From: Aureibaculum luteum
Lineage (GTDB): Bacteria; Bacteroidota; Bacteroidia; Flavobacteriales; Flavobacteriaceae
Reading direction: 5' to 3'
DNA length: 64,000 nucleotides
NCBI RefSeq assembly: GCF_003449015.1
Contig: NZ_QRGD01000002.1
Span: 660,355 to 724,354, forward strand
How positions within the stretch are numbered: position 1 is the first letter of the stretch; each line of letters starts with the position of its first letter. The translations under genes and the position numbers were made by a program. The notes under the pieces were generated by a model. It was not told where the DNA came from. It searched no databases and worked only from the letters and a program-made list of their open reading frames with translations. Below, piece after piece: positions 38,656-47,974 of this stretch.

Positions 38656-39174
38656 ATGTACGAAATAGATTCAAAAGATAAAGTTCAAGAATTAAAAGAC
38701 TTTCCGCAATCATCAGTTGGAGCACCAATACCCGTTGTTTTAGCCTCAGAACTTAATGTTGCAGTTGCTTATTATTTAAATGATATTCCTAAAGGATGGG
38801 ATGGTTCTAATATAAAGATGGTTGATGCAACAAATTCTGATGAGCCTTTAGCAATTGTAGTTTTTGATTTATGTTCAGCACATTATTTTGGACCACCGAA
38901 TGATGAAGCTTTTTCTGGTCACCCGTTAGCAAATAGGGGTTTAGAACCTTATGGAAACTTTGAAATCATAAATTCTTCTTGGATTCGCAAATTAGAAAAA
39001 ATGAATTCAGTACATCCATACCATGATAAAAAACGGTTTGTTGAAAATAAAAGACACTATATATTAACGTTCCATGATTCAATTTTTGAATGTATCGCTC
39101 AAAAGCTTACAATTCATCTAGGAAGAGGTTCGATTAAAGAAATGATTCCTAAAATGTCTGAATTAGTTCTTTAA
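38656..39174 (+). CDS. Hypothetical protein
   Basis: 172 residues, soluble. Distinctive segments are VVFDLCSAHYFGPPNDEAFS (about 73-92), GHPLANRGLEPYGNFEI, and HYILTFHDSIFECIAQ (about 135-150). I do not recognise a named family. It is the last gene of module 2, directly before repeat B. Confidence 0.6.
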   Translation: MYEIDSKDKVQELKDFPQSSVGAPIPVVLASELNVAVAYYLNDIPKGWDGSNIKMVDATNSDEPLAIVVFDLCSAHYFGPPNDEAFSGHPLANRGLEPYGNFEIINSSWIRKLEKMNSVHPYHDKKRFVENKRHYILTFHDSIFECIAQKLTIHLGRGSIKEMIPKMSELVL

Positions 39175-39535
39175 TATTATGTTAAATAGGACAGAGTGTT
39201 AAAAAATAGTCCTGTGGACTATTTTAGCGAATGGGTCAGCTGGCGGGAGGGGCTTTTTTTGTCGGCCTTAGATAATTTTGGCAAAACAATAGGTGAGAAT
39301 AAGCGGCCATGTTTTAAATAGATACTGCGAAACACTAATAAACACTGCTAATAACAAGGTTATTACAATTAAACTTAGAATTACCGACCATCTTTAAAAT
39401 ATAGCGTTTTGAACCGTAATGGTTTCCAAAATAATGTGAAGCCTTGATTTTTTGTTTTATGTATTTAGCTAAAAAGGTCTACTAGACCTTTTTAACTAAA
39501 TAGTGTATCAAGACAAAAGAAAATGAAAGTTTGGA
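39174..39535. repeat. Intergenic repeat B, copy after module 2
   Basis: Same element as 34018-34290, beginning with the same 16-mer at 39174-39189. It differs by about 65 extra bases after the 16-mer and by a 41-bp palindrome (39462-39502, arms TATTTAG and AAAAAGGTCTA with complement) inserted in the loop of the GCCTTGAT hairpin. Confidence 0.75.
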
Positions 39536-39929
39536 TGAAGCAGTTGGCAAAAAGGGTAAATTGAAAAACTAAAGTAAGCAAGTGTATAGAATTTTTAATT
39601 TCAAAAATTTATACTCTTGCGGAAACCTTACCAGAAGCTTGTGAAAACTTTTTCAACCGAATTATTTTGAAATACAGGAATTTTAAAACTACCTAAAAGG
39701 TCAGCTTTTTTTTTGGCGGTTGCAAGCGGTTGGAAATTTGTGTATAAAATAAATTGTGATAACAATTTGATTTTATAAAGCAATCTAGTGGTTGTAGGCG
39801 GCAATTTTACATAATGACAAATTATGGGACAAATATGTCAACTGAGTATTCTTAGAACTGTTTGTATGGAGAATGTTCAATACTTATAGGGAATATTAAA
39901 ACTGTGAGAATCGTCTGTATGAATTTTTA
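39536..39929. other. Intergenic, non-coding
   Basis: About 390 bp between repeat B and repeat A. No open frame with recognisable coding character. I see only AT-rich sequence and a small inverted repeat at AATTTTTAATTTCAAAAATT. Confidence 0.4.
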
Positions 39930-40190
39930 TTGACCCAAGCACTGAATATCGAAATTATGAAATAAACATTCTGGGATATTTTACATAATATAATTATAGG
40001 ATCTAATACAACGTACTAATTATTGAGTTTTACTAATTATAATTGTAACAAGAGAACCGTAATTTACTTTAACATAATTATGGTCGATATAAAACACTAG
40101 CGTGTTATTATATCTATAATTATGTTAATAAGCAGAGCTTACCGTAAATTACTATGTATTTGTCCTATAATTTATATTATGTTAAATAGA
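39930..40190. repeat. Island boundary repeat A, right copy (long palindrome)
   Basis: Second copy of 28273-28510. The palindromic part 39983-40182 is better preserved here: outer arms ACATAATATAATTATAGGA / TCCTATAATTTATATTATGT, middle arms CCGTAATTTACTTTAACATA against the complement of TATGTTAATAAG...CGTAAATTAC, inner arms GATATAAAACAC / GTGTTATTATATC. Ends with the 16-mer ATATTATGTTAAATAG (40174-40189). Confidence 0.7.
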
Positions 40191-40221
40191 ATTTTCTTTT
40201 AACCATAGACAAGTATTAATC

Positions 40222-40821
40222 CTACTCCTTTCTTAAAATCAATGTTGTCATACTTCTTTGATTATGAACTAAGGTTGTTTTCACATTTTCTAAAAAAGTA
40301 AGCTCTTTTTTATTTTGTAGTTTCCGTAATATTTTTTCATCTAATAAAAACCGTGTTGAACCATCCGGTAACTCATAAACACCATCATTAATCATTTTGA
40401 CTTGATTTTCAATTCCAAAATTGGACGCCATTCTTATGAGTAAACTTCCTTGAGGTTTTAATACTCTCAGTAATTCATCAAACATTTTCCAAAACTGGCT
40501 TAAATTTTGTGCAAAATGTAATACCGCACTACAGATGATATGATCAAAGCTATGTGATTCATATGGTAATTCCTCAATCAACCCGTATCTAAAATTATTA
40601 CGCTGCCTAACATATTTCTCCATACAATACGCAATACTTTCTATATGAGTATCTACTCCATGAATCTCAAAATCGTTGTTATAAAACCATATTAAGTTTC
40701 GACCTGTTCCGCAACCAGCATCTAAGATCTTTGAACCTGCTTGATAGTTATTTTTTACTATTTGGTCTAAAATATAAATATCAATTCCCTCAATGTTTTC
40801 TTTTAATAATTGAATGTTCAT
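40222..40821 (-). CDS. Class I SAM-dependent methyltransferase
   Basis: 199 residues. Motif I KILDAGCGTGRNLIWF at about 32-47, acidic motif II HGVDTHIES, motif IV-like FDHIICSAVLHFAQNLSQFW with the His-Phe of type 11 methyltransferases, and the LLRVLKPQGSLLIRMAS strand. Resembles tellurite-resistance TehB/UbiE-type enzymes; substrate unknown. First gene outside the island on the right. Confidence 0.8.
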   Translation of the reverse strand: MNIQLLKENIEGIDIYILDQIVKNNYQAGSKILDAGCGTGRNLIWFYNNDFEIHGVDTHIESIAYCMEKYVRQRNNFRYGLIEELPYESHSFDHIICSAVLHFAQNLSQFWKMFDELLRVLKPQGSLLIRMASNFGIENQVKMINDGVYELPDGSTRFLLDEKILRKLQNKKELTFLENVKTTLVHNQRSMTTLILRKE

Positions 40822-41195
40822 AAATTTAATTTAGTCAACTGCAAATTACAATTTCTTATTCAAAATTGTAACGTTATATCCATGATTGTAACCCGAAACC
40901 TCCCCGTCCGTTCGAGTGATCTTGAGGAACGAGTCCCGACACTTCGAGATTCTGAGGCTATCGCCTCTTAGAAAAACACTCGAAGTGACGTACAATTTAT
41001 GATTATCACTAGAAGTTAAACCTATTCGTCCGTTCGAGTGATCTCGAGGAATGAGTCCCGACACTTCGGGAGTATCGAGAACTTTTAAATAACTTAAATA
41101 TCAATTACATTAGCTATACTTACATAAAACACTGCTACCAACTTTAGAATTAAAACAGAATTAATGTTGTACTTTACTATAAATAAAAAAACGCA
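40822..41195. other. Intergenic containing two outlying repeat-C units
   Basis: No gene. The stretch 40905-41085 holds two units of the palindromic repeat family found at 42.1-43.3 kb; the remainder is the upstream region of the DUF4382 gene. Confidence 0.6.
40905..41085. repeat. Palindromic repeat family C, two units
   Basis: Units begin with CGTCCGTTCGAG at 40905 and 41027, followed by TGATCTYGAGGAAYGAGTCC and CGACACTTCG; the first closes with ACACTCGAAGTGACG, the inverted form of the opening. Same family as 42131-42645 and 42985-43290. Confidence 0.8.
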
Positions 41196-42053
41196 ATGAT
41201 GATTTTAAAGAAATTAAGTGTAATAGCTCTCTCGATATTTGTTTTTGGAGCATTTCAAAACTGTACTAAAAGTGACGAGAGTAACAATACTGCAAAAGTG
41301 CAACTAAAACTAATAGATGCTCCAGGAGACTACATAGAAGTTAATGTTGAAATTGTCGATATTCAGTATAATAGTTCGGAATCCAAAGAAGGTTGGGTAA
41401 GTTTCACCCCCGAAAACGGCTATCCTATTCAAGTAGATTTAACCCAACTTATTGCAGGCAATAGCCTTTTATTAGCTGATCAAGTCATTTCTTCTGGAAT
41501 GCTAAAGCAAATAAGATTGATATTAAGTGATAACAATACCATCACCTATCTTGGTGTTGATAATGAACCTGTAACAACGCATTTAGATACACCAAGTGCT
41601 CAGCAGTCTGGATTAAAATTAAAAATTAATACCGAATTAGAATCAGGTTTTTCGTACAACTTTATTTTAGATTGGGATGTGCAGAAATCAATAGTTAAAG
41701 CAGGAAATTCGGGCAAGTTTAACTTAAAACCTGTAATTCGTGTAAATACAGAGGTTAATTCGGGGTCTGTTATGGGCATAATAACTGGAGATGTTGATGG
41801 AGACGAAATTGATGGTGCTGTACCTCTAGCAGGTGTTAATGTAGGTGTTTACACACCTGATAATGTTTACATTACGGGATCTTTAACTAATGAAAATGGC
41901 GATTTTATAATTCAAGGTCTTGATGCTGGGGAATATAAAATCGGAATTGAACATTATGGTTTTGACCCTTATAATTCCACCGATGCAATATTAGTAGAAG
42001 TGGGGACTGTTTTAGATCTTGGAACCATAGAATTGTTGGAAACAGCATCATAA
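41196..42053 (+). CDS. DUF4382 domain lipoprotein with carboxypeptidase-regulatory-like domain
   Basis: 285 residues with lipobox AFQNC (Cys about 23). Residues 32-165 are the DUF4382 domain: KVQLKLIDAPGDYIEVNVEI, VDLTQLIAG and SGMLKQIRLIL. Residues about 190-280 form a beta-sandwich with GVNVGVYTPDN and TNENGDFIIQGLDAGEYKIGI, the carboxypeptidase-regulatory-like fold. Surface or periplasmic; function unknown. A strong terminator follows. Confidence 0.85.
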   Translation: MMILKKLSVIALSIFVFGAFQNCTKSDESNNTAKVQLKLIDAPGDYIEVNVEIVDIQYNSSESKEGWVSFTPENGYPIQVDLTQLIAGNSLLLADQVISSGMLKQIRLILSDNNTITYLGVDNEPVTTHLDTPSAQQSGLKLKINTELESGFSYNFILDWDVQKSIVKAGNSGKFNLKPVIRVNTEVNSGSVMGIITGDVDGDEIDGAVPLAGVNVGVYTPDNVYITGSLTNENGDFIIQGLDAGEYKIGIEHYGFDPYNSTDAILVEVGTVLDLGTIELLETAS

Positions 42054-42080
42054 GCATAAACACATTTACTTTATAAATAG

Positions 42081-42114
42081 AAAAATCCCTCAATGTTAAC
42101 ATTGAGGGATTTTT
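42081..42114 (+). terminator. Terminator after the DUF4382 gene
   Basis: Perfect hairpin AAAAATCCCTCAATG / CATTGAGGGATTTTT with loop TTAA, 28 bp after the stop codon. Confidence 0.9.
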
Positions 42115-42130
42115 CTATTCCAAAGATTAT

Positions 42131-42645
42131 ATCGAGCCTTTAAGAAACGTAATAAACACTTCTCGATACTCCCGACACTTCGGGATTCAACGGCTGTCGC
42201 AAATTTAAAACACTCGAAGAGACGTTCCATTAATACTCATAACAGCAAAATAGTCTTTAGCGTCCGTTCGAGTGATCTTGAGGAGCGAAAGATAGTATCG
42301 AGAACCTTTAGGTAACGTGATAAACGCTTCTTGATACTCCCGACGCTTCGGGATTCAATTTGCTATCGCAAATTAAAAACACTCGAAGAGACGGATAATT
42401 TATCATTGTAACTAGAATTTAAACCTCCCCGTCTGTTCGAGTGATCTCGAGGAACGAAAGATAGTATCGAGAACTCTTTAAGCAACGTAATAAACGCTTC
42501 TCGATACTTCCAACACTTCGGGATTCTACAGCTATCGCAAATTTAAAACACTCGAAGTGACGCTCAATTTATCATTATAACTAGAATTTAAACCTATCCG
42601 TCCGTTCGAGTGATCTCGAGGAACGAGAGATAGTATCGAGAACCT
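42131..42645. repeat. Repeat family C array, left part
   Basis: Units start with CGTCYGTTCGAG at 42261, 42430 and 42599, a spacing of exactly 169 bp twice. Each unit contains TGATCTCGAGGAACGA, ATAGTATCGAGAACC, AACGTAATAAACGCTTCTCG, a CGACACTTCGGGATT hairpin half and ACACTCGAAGTGACG. No coding. The last unit runs into the 3' end of the GIY-YIG gene. Confidence 0.85.
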
Positions 42646-42936
42646 TTACTTAAATTTCTTTTTAGCCAAATTAGATAGCAACTCATACTCGTCATTTATC
42701 AAAGCCTCTTTTTTCGCTCTTGACCATTTTTTTATTTGTTTTTCAGTAACTATAGCTAAGTTTATATCGGTAAATTCAGCATAAAACACTAAAACTACAG
42801 GTCGTCTTTGAAAAGTATAACTATCTTTAAAAACAGCATTTTCATGTTGAAATAATCTTTTGGTTAAATCCGAAGTTACTCCAGTATAGTAAGAATCATC
42901 ATTACATTTTAATATGTAAACAAAAGAAAGTTGCAT
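42646..42936 (-). CDS. GIY-YIG nuclease family protein (UPF0213/YhbQ type)
   Basis: 96 residues, a stand-alone GIY-YIG domain: VYILKCNDDSYYTGVTSDL (VYI and YTG replacing GIY-YIG, about 6-24), catalytic Arg in TKRLFQHE (about 27), and the metal-binding Glu in AIVTEKQIKKWSR (about 64). Such proteins nick or cut DNA, with unclear biology. Its stop codon lies inside a repeat-C unit and new units start 50 bp before its start codon, so it is embedded in the repeat array. Confidence 0.85.
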   Translation of the reverse strand: MQLSFVYILKCNDDSYYTGVTSDLTKRLFQHENAVFKDSYTFQRRPVVLVFYAEFTDINLAIVTEKQIKKWSRAKKEALINDEYELLSNLAKKKFK

Positions 42937-42984
42937 TTAGTAAAACTAGGTATAATTATTTGATAATAAAACCTTATCGCCTCT

Positions 42985-43290
42985 CCCCGTCCGTTCGAGC
43001 GATCTCGAAGAATGAAAAATAGTATCAAGAACCTTTAAAAAACGTAATAAACACTTCTCGATACTCACGACACTTCGAGATTCAATTAGCTATCTCAATT
43101 TAAAAACACTCGAAGAGACGGATAATTTATCATTGTAACTAGAATTTAATCATATCCGTCCGTTCGAGTGATCTCGAAGAATGAAAAATAGTATCAAGAA
43201 CCTTTAAGCAACGTAATAAACGCTTCTCGATACTCCCGACACTTCGGGATTCTACAGCTGTCGCAAATTTAAAACACTCGAAGTGACGTA
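42985..43290. repeat. Repeat family C array, right part
   Basis: Two units, starting at 42988 and 43157 (again 169 bp apart), the second ending in ACACTCGAAGTGACG at 43274-43288. Copies vary by point changes (AATGAAAAATAG in place of AACGAGAGATAG) but keep the period. Confidence 0.85.
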
Positions 43291-43372
43291 CTGAGAACAG
43301 ATAAACTAAAATTTATTTCATTTCTATGCGTTTATAAGTTAGTAAACTAGCAACACCATTTTTAAGTCAACC

Positions 43373-45559
43373 ATGCGTTCCATTAAAATCATTCTCTTTC
43401 TTATTTATAATTTGGCTTCAGCAACCATAACTTATGGTCAACATTCTGTGGCTAGAGATTGGAATGAACAATTACTAGATGCCATTCGTAATGATGTAGC
43501 TCGACCAACATCACATGCTCGGAATCTATTTCATAGTTCCATGGTTATGTACGATGCTTGGGCCATTTTTAATGACGAAGCTGAAACCATTTTACTCGGA
43601 AAAACCTATGGTAACTATACTTCTACTTTTTCTGGTATTCCAGAACCTACAGATAAAGAATCTGCCATACAAGAAGTATTGAGTTATGCCATGTTTACTT
43701 TACTCAACCATAGATTTCAAAATTCACCCTTGGTAAGTACCACAAAAAAGTCTTTTCTTGACCTTTTAGTTTCTTATGGTTATGACCCCAATTTTACAAC
43801 AACCGATTATAGTACAGGCTCTTATGCTGCTTTAGGTAACTATTTAGGCAATGAAATGATTGCTTTTGGCCTGCAAGACGGCTCTAATGAAGCGAATGAT
43901 TACGACAATCAGTATTATGAGCCCGTTAACCCGCCCATACAATTGAATACCTATGAAGAGACTATTGACATTGACCCAAATCGTTGGCAACCCCTCGCCT
44001 TTGATGTCTTTATAGATCAAAGTGGGAATGTTTCCAATTCTAAAACACCTGATTTTTTAGGTCCCGAATGGGGACAAGTCACACCATTTTGTCTACAACC
44101 AACCGACCTTAAAGTCTTAAACCATAACTTTAACAGCTATGTGTATAACGACCCGGGGCCACCACCTTACATTAAAAACTCAGATGAGGACGGAATTGAC
44201 GATGCCTACAAATGGAATTTTTTATTGGTAGCGGCTTGGTCGGCACATTTAGATCCAAATGATAATACCTTAATTGACATTTCACCTTCAGCCATAGGCA
44301 ATGCAGATATTGACAATTTTGACGATAACTTTGACGCCTATAAATCTTTTTACGATTTTACCGATGGTGGCGATTCAGGAACTGGTCATGCTATGAACCC
44401 AATTACAAACCTACCCTATACCCCACAATTGGTAAAAAGATCTGATTATACACGCGTATTAGCGGAGTTTTGGGCAGATGGCCCTGATTCAGAAACACCA
44501 CCCGGACATTGGTTTACCATCTTAAACTATGTGAATGATCACCCCTTATTAGAGAAGCGATTAGGCGGAGAAGGCGAAATTATTGGCGATTTAGAGTGGG
44601 ATGTAAAATCCTATTTAATGTTAGGTGGTGCCATGCATGATTGTGCCGTAAACACTTGGGGAATCAAAGGATATTACGATTATGTACGTCCCATATCGGC
44701 CATACGTTATATGTCTAGCAAAGGACAAAGCACCAATAAATCGTTACCGAGTTACAATCCACACGGAATTCCGCTAGTGGACGGATTAACTGCCGTTATT
44801 GAAGCTGGTGATGCCTTGGCTGGAACAAATAATGAAAACGTAGGTAAAATAAAAATATATGCTTGGAAAGGTCCTGATTTTATTGATGATCCTGAAACCG
44901 ATACCGCTGGTGTCGATTGGATTTTAGGAACGCATTGGTGGCCGTATCAACGTGGTACTTTTGTTACGCCTCCTTTTGCGGGTTATGTTTCTGGACATTC
45001 TACGTTTTCTAGAGCTGCTGCCGAAGTAATGACATTGCTCACAGGAAATGAATATTTTCCTGGTGGAATGGGAATCTTTGATATCAATCAAAATGACTTT
45101 TTAGTTTTTGAACAAGGCCCCACGCAGGACTTCACCTTACAATGGGCAACCTATAGAGATGCCTCAGATCAGACAAGTTTATCACGAATTTGGGGAGGAA
45201 TTCATCCTCCAATTGACGATATAAGAGGACGAAAAATTGGAGAAAAAATTGGTGTAGCATCATATAACATCGCCTTAAAATACTTTAATGGTGAACCAAT
45301 TAACACGAATGATACAATCGTATGGAGCCTCTTCCCTATTCCTTTTGACAATGAAATTACATTACAGCAAGAAAATGCAGATACCTTTCAAGTTGACATT
45401 TTTACATCAACAGGTAAATTGGTCTATAACAAGAATATAGAACAACAAACCAATACTATTACATTAAGCTTGTTAAACCTAAATAAAGGTGTGTATTTCA
45501 CCAAAATCACAAGCAATTCAGACCATTCAGTCCATTACGAAAAGATAATTAAACAATAA
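43373..45559 (+). CDS. Vanadium-dependent haloperoxidase-like protein with T9SS sorting domain
   Basis: 728 residues; signal peptide ends near TYGQH. The PAP2/haloperoxidase helical core includes YVRPISAIRYMS (about 437-448), the vanadate/phosphate loop FAGYVSGHSTFSRAAAEVM (about 534-552) and RIWGGIHPPIDDIRGRKIG (about 605-623) with the catalytic His. The last 75 residues (SLFPIPFDNEITLQQ, then LNLNKGVYFTKI) are a type A sorting domain for the type IX secretion system, so the enzyme is exported to the surface. Halide oxidation or phosphatase activity cannot be told apart by eye. Confidence 0.85.
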   Translation: MRSIKIILFLIYNLASATITYGQHSVARDWNEQLLDAIRNDVARPTSHARNLFHSSMVMYDAWAIFNDEAETILLGKTYGNYTSTFSGIPEPTDKESAIQEVLSYAMFTLLNHRFQNSPLVSTTKKSFLDLLVSYGYDPNFTTTDYSTGSYAALGNYLGNEMIAFGLQDGSNEANDYDNQYYEPVNPPIQLNTYEETIDIDPNRWQPLAFDVFIDQSGNVSNSKTPDFLGPEWGQVTPFCLQPTDLKVLNHNFNSYVYNDPGPPPYIKNSDEDGIDDAYKWNFLLVAAWSAHLDPNDNTLIDISPSAIGNADIDNFDDNFDAYKSFYDFTDGGDSGTGHAMNPITNLPYTPQLVKRSDYTRVLAEFWADGPDSETPPGHWFTILNYVNDHPLLEKRLGGEGEIIGDLEWDVKSYLMLGGAMHDCAVNTWGIKGYYDYVRPISAIRYMSSKGQSTNKSLPSYNPHGIPLVDGLTAVIEAGDALAGTNNENVGKIKIYAWKGPDFIDDPETDTAGVDWILGTHWWPYQRGTFVTPPFAGYVSGHSTFSRAAAEVMTLLTGNEYFPGGMGIFDINQNDFLVFEQGPTQDFTLQWATYRDASDQTSLSRIWGGIHPPIDDIRGRKIGEKIGVASYNIALKYFNGEPINTNDTIVWSLFPIPFDNEITLQQENADTFQVDIFTSTGKLVYNKNIEQQTNTITLSLLNLNKGVYFTKITSNSDHSVHYEKIIKQ

Positions 45560-45600
45560 ACATCTTATTTATTTTCTTGCAATAGTCAACTAATATAGGT

Positions 45601-46511
45601 TTACAATCGTGTGACTTGAAAACCAGTACGCGATAAATCTATATCTACAAAACGAGCCAAACTATTAGGTGGATTGTTAATTAGCGTTTGTCTTATTTTA
45701 CTAGCCGCTTCTTGGTCCTTAGCAATGATAAAAATAAAACCACCACCACCCGCTCCCAGTAATTTAAAAGCAGAAGCATAATCTTTAATCAACGACAGAA
45801 TCTTTTGAACTTCTGGCGGATTTGTCCCTGCATCTAATTGCTGATTCTGTACCCAAGTTTGAGCCACACAATTACTGAAATTCGTAAAATTACCGCGTTG
45901 TAACGCATCAATCGTGTCAAAAGCATGCTGTTTTATCTCTCCTAAAAGAGTATTGTTTTTGTTTTCATTTAGAAACATACATCTCACTATATCAGACAAT
46001 ATGTTTTTTGAAACACGCGTTATTCCTTTGTAATACAGCAACATACGTGCTTTATTTTCTGGTTCAGAAAAGATAAATTCTGGAGCCCATTTAATTTCAG
46101 GAAGTTGACTACTCCCCTTTTGCGTATGGATTAATTTTATACCTGGTAAAACTTTTCTCGTAAAGTGGAACTTGAAGATCCAATAAATTCTGATCAATTT
46201 GCTGACCTCGCTCGTTCCCATCTAAATACAGGTATGGGTGTCAATATTTTTCCTGACGGAGCATATCCAGGTAAGCGTCTACTTTGTCCGCCAGCATGAA
46301 TTAAAATTCTCTTTTCTTTACCCAGCCATTGACTAAAACTTTCCGATATATCCTCTTTCCAACATTCTTTCAACTACCAAGTTGTACTGCCTCCAGAGCC
46401 TAAAGGTGTATTTTCTGGGTCAGTAGCACAAATCCATTCGTCGCGATTTTTATCTTCAATTTCATGAAAATAGTTGATCAGATTAGTAGGCAAAGAGAGT
46501 AATTTTTTCAT
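45601..46511 (-). pseudogene. fkp: Remnant of bifunctional fucokinase/GDP-fucose pyrophosphorylase (FKP)
   Basis: Reading down from 46511 the frame begins MKKLLSLPTNLINYFHEIED and GSGGSTTW, hits TAG at 46374-46376, then continues as LKECWKEDISESFSQWL, HAGGQSRRLPGYAPSGKIL and PVFRWER, the start of FKP. A 4-base duplication (CGAG) shifts the frame, and after VPLYEK about 600 residues are missing. The rest (LPGIKLI, YYKGITRVSKNIL, LLGAGGGGFIF) is the C-terminal GHMP kinase part. An open frame of 206 codons (45601-46221) survives but cannot make an active enzyme. Confidence 0.88.
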
Positions 46512-46660
46512 AAGATAAATATACTTTATTAAGTATTTACAACTATTTGATTTTCCTATTTTATTTGTGCTACTATTTCTAAAGATAGCTAAAGTAATTT
46601 ATTTGTTAAAAAAACATGAATAAGGGAATCCACTCTTTTTTATTACTCTAATTTTGCCCG

Positions 46661-47881
46661 ATGCAAATAAAAAAAACAAGCCAATTTGAATTTATTGCTT
46701 TAATGGCATCGTTAATGTCCGCTGTAGCATTAGCTATAGACGCATTACTACCTGCATTATCGTATATAGGCATCAGTATTGGCACCCTTGAAGAAACGGA
46801 CAATCAGCTAATCATAACCATGATTTTCTTGGGTTTAGGGATTGGCCCCTTATTATTTGGCCCCATTTCTGATAGTTTGGGTAGAAAACCTGTGGTTTAT
46901 ATGGGTTTTGGCTTGTTTATTATTGCCAGTTTTATTTGCGTTTATGCTACCAGTTTAAACATGATGATTGCAGGGCGAATTTTACAAGGAATTGGACTTT
47001 CAGCTCCAAGAACTATTGCTATCGCTATGGTAAGAGATAAGTACAGTGGTGATTATATGGCGAGAATCATGTCGTTTATTACCGTGGTTTTCTTATTGGT
47101 ACCTACGGTAGCACCCGCTACTGGAAAATTTATTCTTGACCATTATAACTGGCAAGCTATTTTTTACAGTCAATTGATTTTTAGTGTGTTAATCTCAATT
47201 TGGTTTTGGAAACGCCAAGACGAAACCTTAGCTGTTGAAAATCGTGTTCCGTTTTCTTCGCACATCTTTATGAATGGCCTAAGAGAAATTCTAAAACATA
47301 AAGCGACCATAGGTTACACGGTAATTTCAGGATTTATCACTGGAGCCTTTATCGTATATTTAAGTGGAAGTCAACAAATATTTGAAAAACAATATTTAAT
47401 GGTTGATCAATTCCCATTTATTTTTGCAGGATTAGCTATTGCCGTAGGTACAGCAACCTTTTTGAACGGAACCTTGGTGCTGCGATATGGTATGGAGAAA
47501 CTGGTTACTTTTGCGTTGTTAGGTTTTATAACGTCTTCCTTTCTGTATTGCATATTCTTTTTCAATACAGGCAATCCACCCGTAGCCATTTTAATCGTAT
47601 TTTTTGCCTTGCAATTCCTATCTATAGGATTTCTTTTTGGTAACTTAAGAGCATTAGCCATGCAGCCCGTGGGCCATATAGCGGGTATAGGAGCTGCAAT
47701 TACTGGTTTTATCTCCACATTAATGGCAGTATCTATTAGCACCTATATTGGTAGATTTATAAACGACACTGCCCTTCCCTTATTTATTGGATTCTTTATT
47801 TGTGGTATACTTGCTTTTATAGTACTATTGCTTTTAAAAAGAGGGAAACTCAGGCTTCTTGCTCCACACATAAAAGAGTGA
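46661..47881 (+). CDS. Bcr/CflA family multidrug efflux MFS transporter
   Basis: 406 residues, twelve predicted helices. The MFS loop between helices 2 and 3 reads GPISDSLGRKPVVYMG (about 68-83) and the motif C region with GRILQGIGLSAPRTIAIAMVRDKY (about 106-129) is typical of the Bcr/CflA (DHA1) group. Imports protons and exports drugs or small metabolites at the inner membrane. Monocistronic. Confidence 0.9.
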   Translation: MQIKKTSQFEFIALMASLMSAVALAIDALLPALSYIGISIGTLEETDNQLIITMIFLGLGIGPLLFGPISDSLGRKPVVYMGFGLFIIASFICVYATSLNMMIAGRILQGIGLSAPRTIAIAMVRDKYSGDYMARIMSFITVVFLLVPTVAPATGKFILDHYNWQAIFYSQLIFSVLISIWFWKRQDETLAVENRVPFSSHIFMNGLREILKHKATIGYTVISGFITGAFIVYLSGSQQIFEKQYLMVDQFPFIFAGLAIAVGTATFLNGTLVLRYGMEKLVTFALLGFITSSFLYCIFFFNTGNPPVAILIVFFALQFLSIGFLFGNLRALAMQPVGHIAGIGAAITGFISTLMAVSISTYIGRFINDTALPLFIGFFICGILAFIVLLLLKRGKLRLLAPHIKE

Positions 47882-47974
47882 TAACACAACTTGTTTCCTG
47901 ATTAAAAAACCCTCGATACTAGACACCAAGTTATAACCCGTTACGCTTTAATTATCCCAAAACGATAGCTATTT

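Noticed and set aside
40846..41064. 72-codon minus-strand frame
   Set aside because: Lies entirely in repeat-C units and has no protein-like composition.
42131..43290. Possible CRISPR array
   Set aside because: The repeated unit is 169 bp, homogeneous along its whole length with no unique spacers, and no cas gene is present.
45601..46221. Functional GHMP kinase of 206 residues
   Set aside because: It is only the C-terminal end of FKP, lacking the ATP-binding N-terminal half, and its first 25 residues are an out-of-frame reading.
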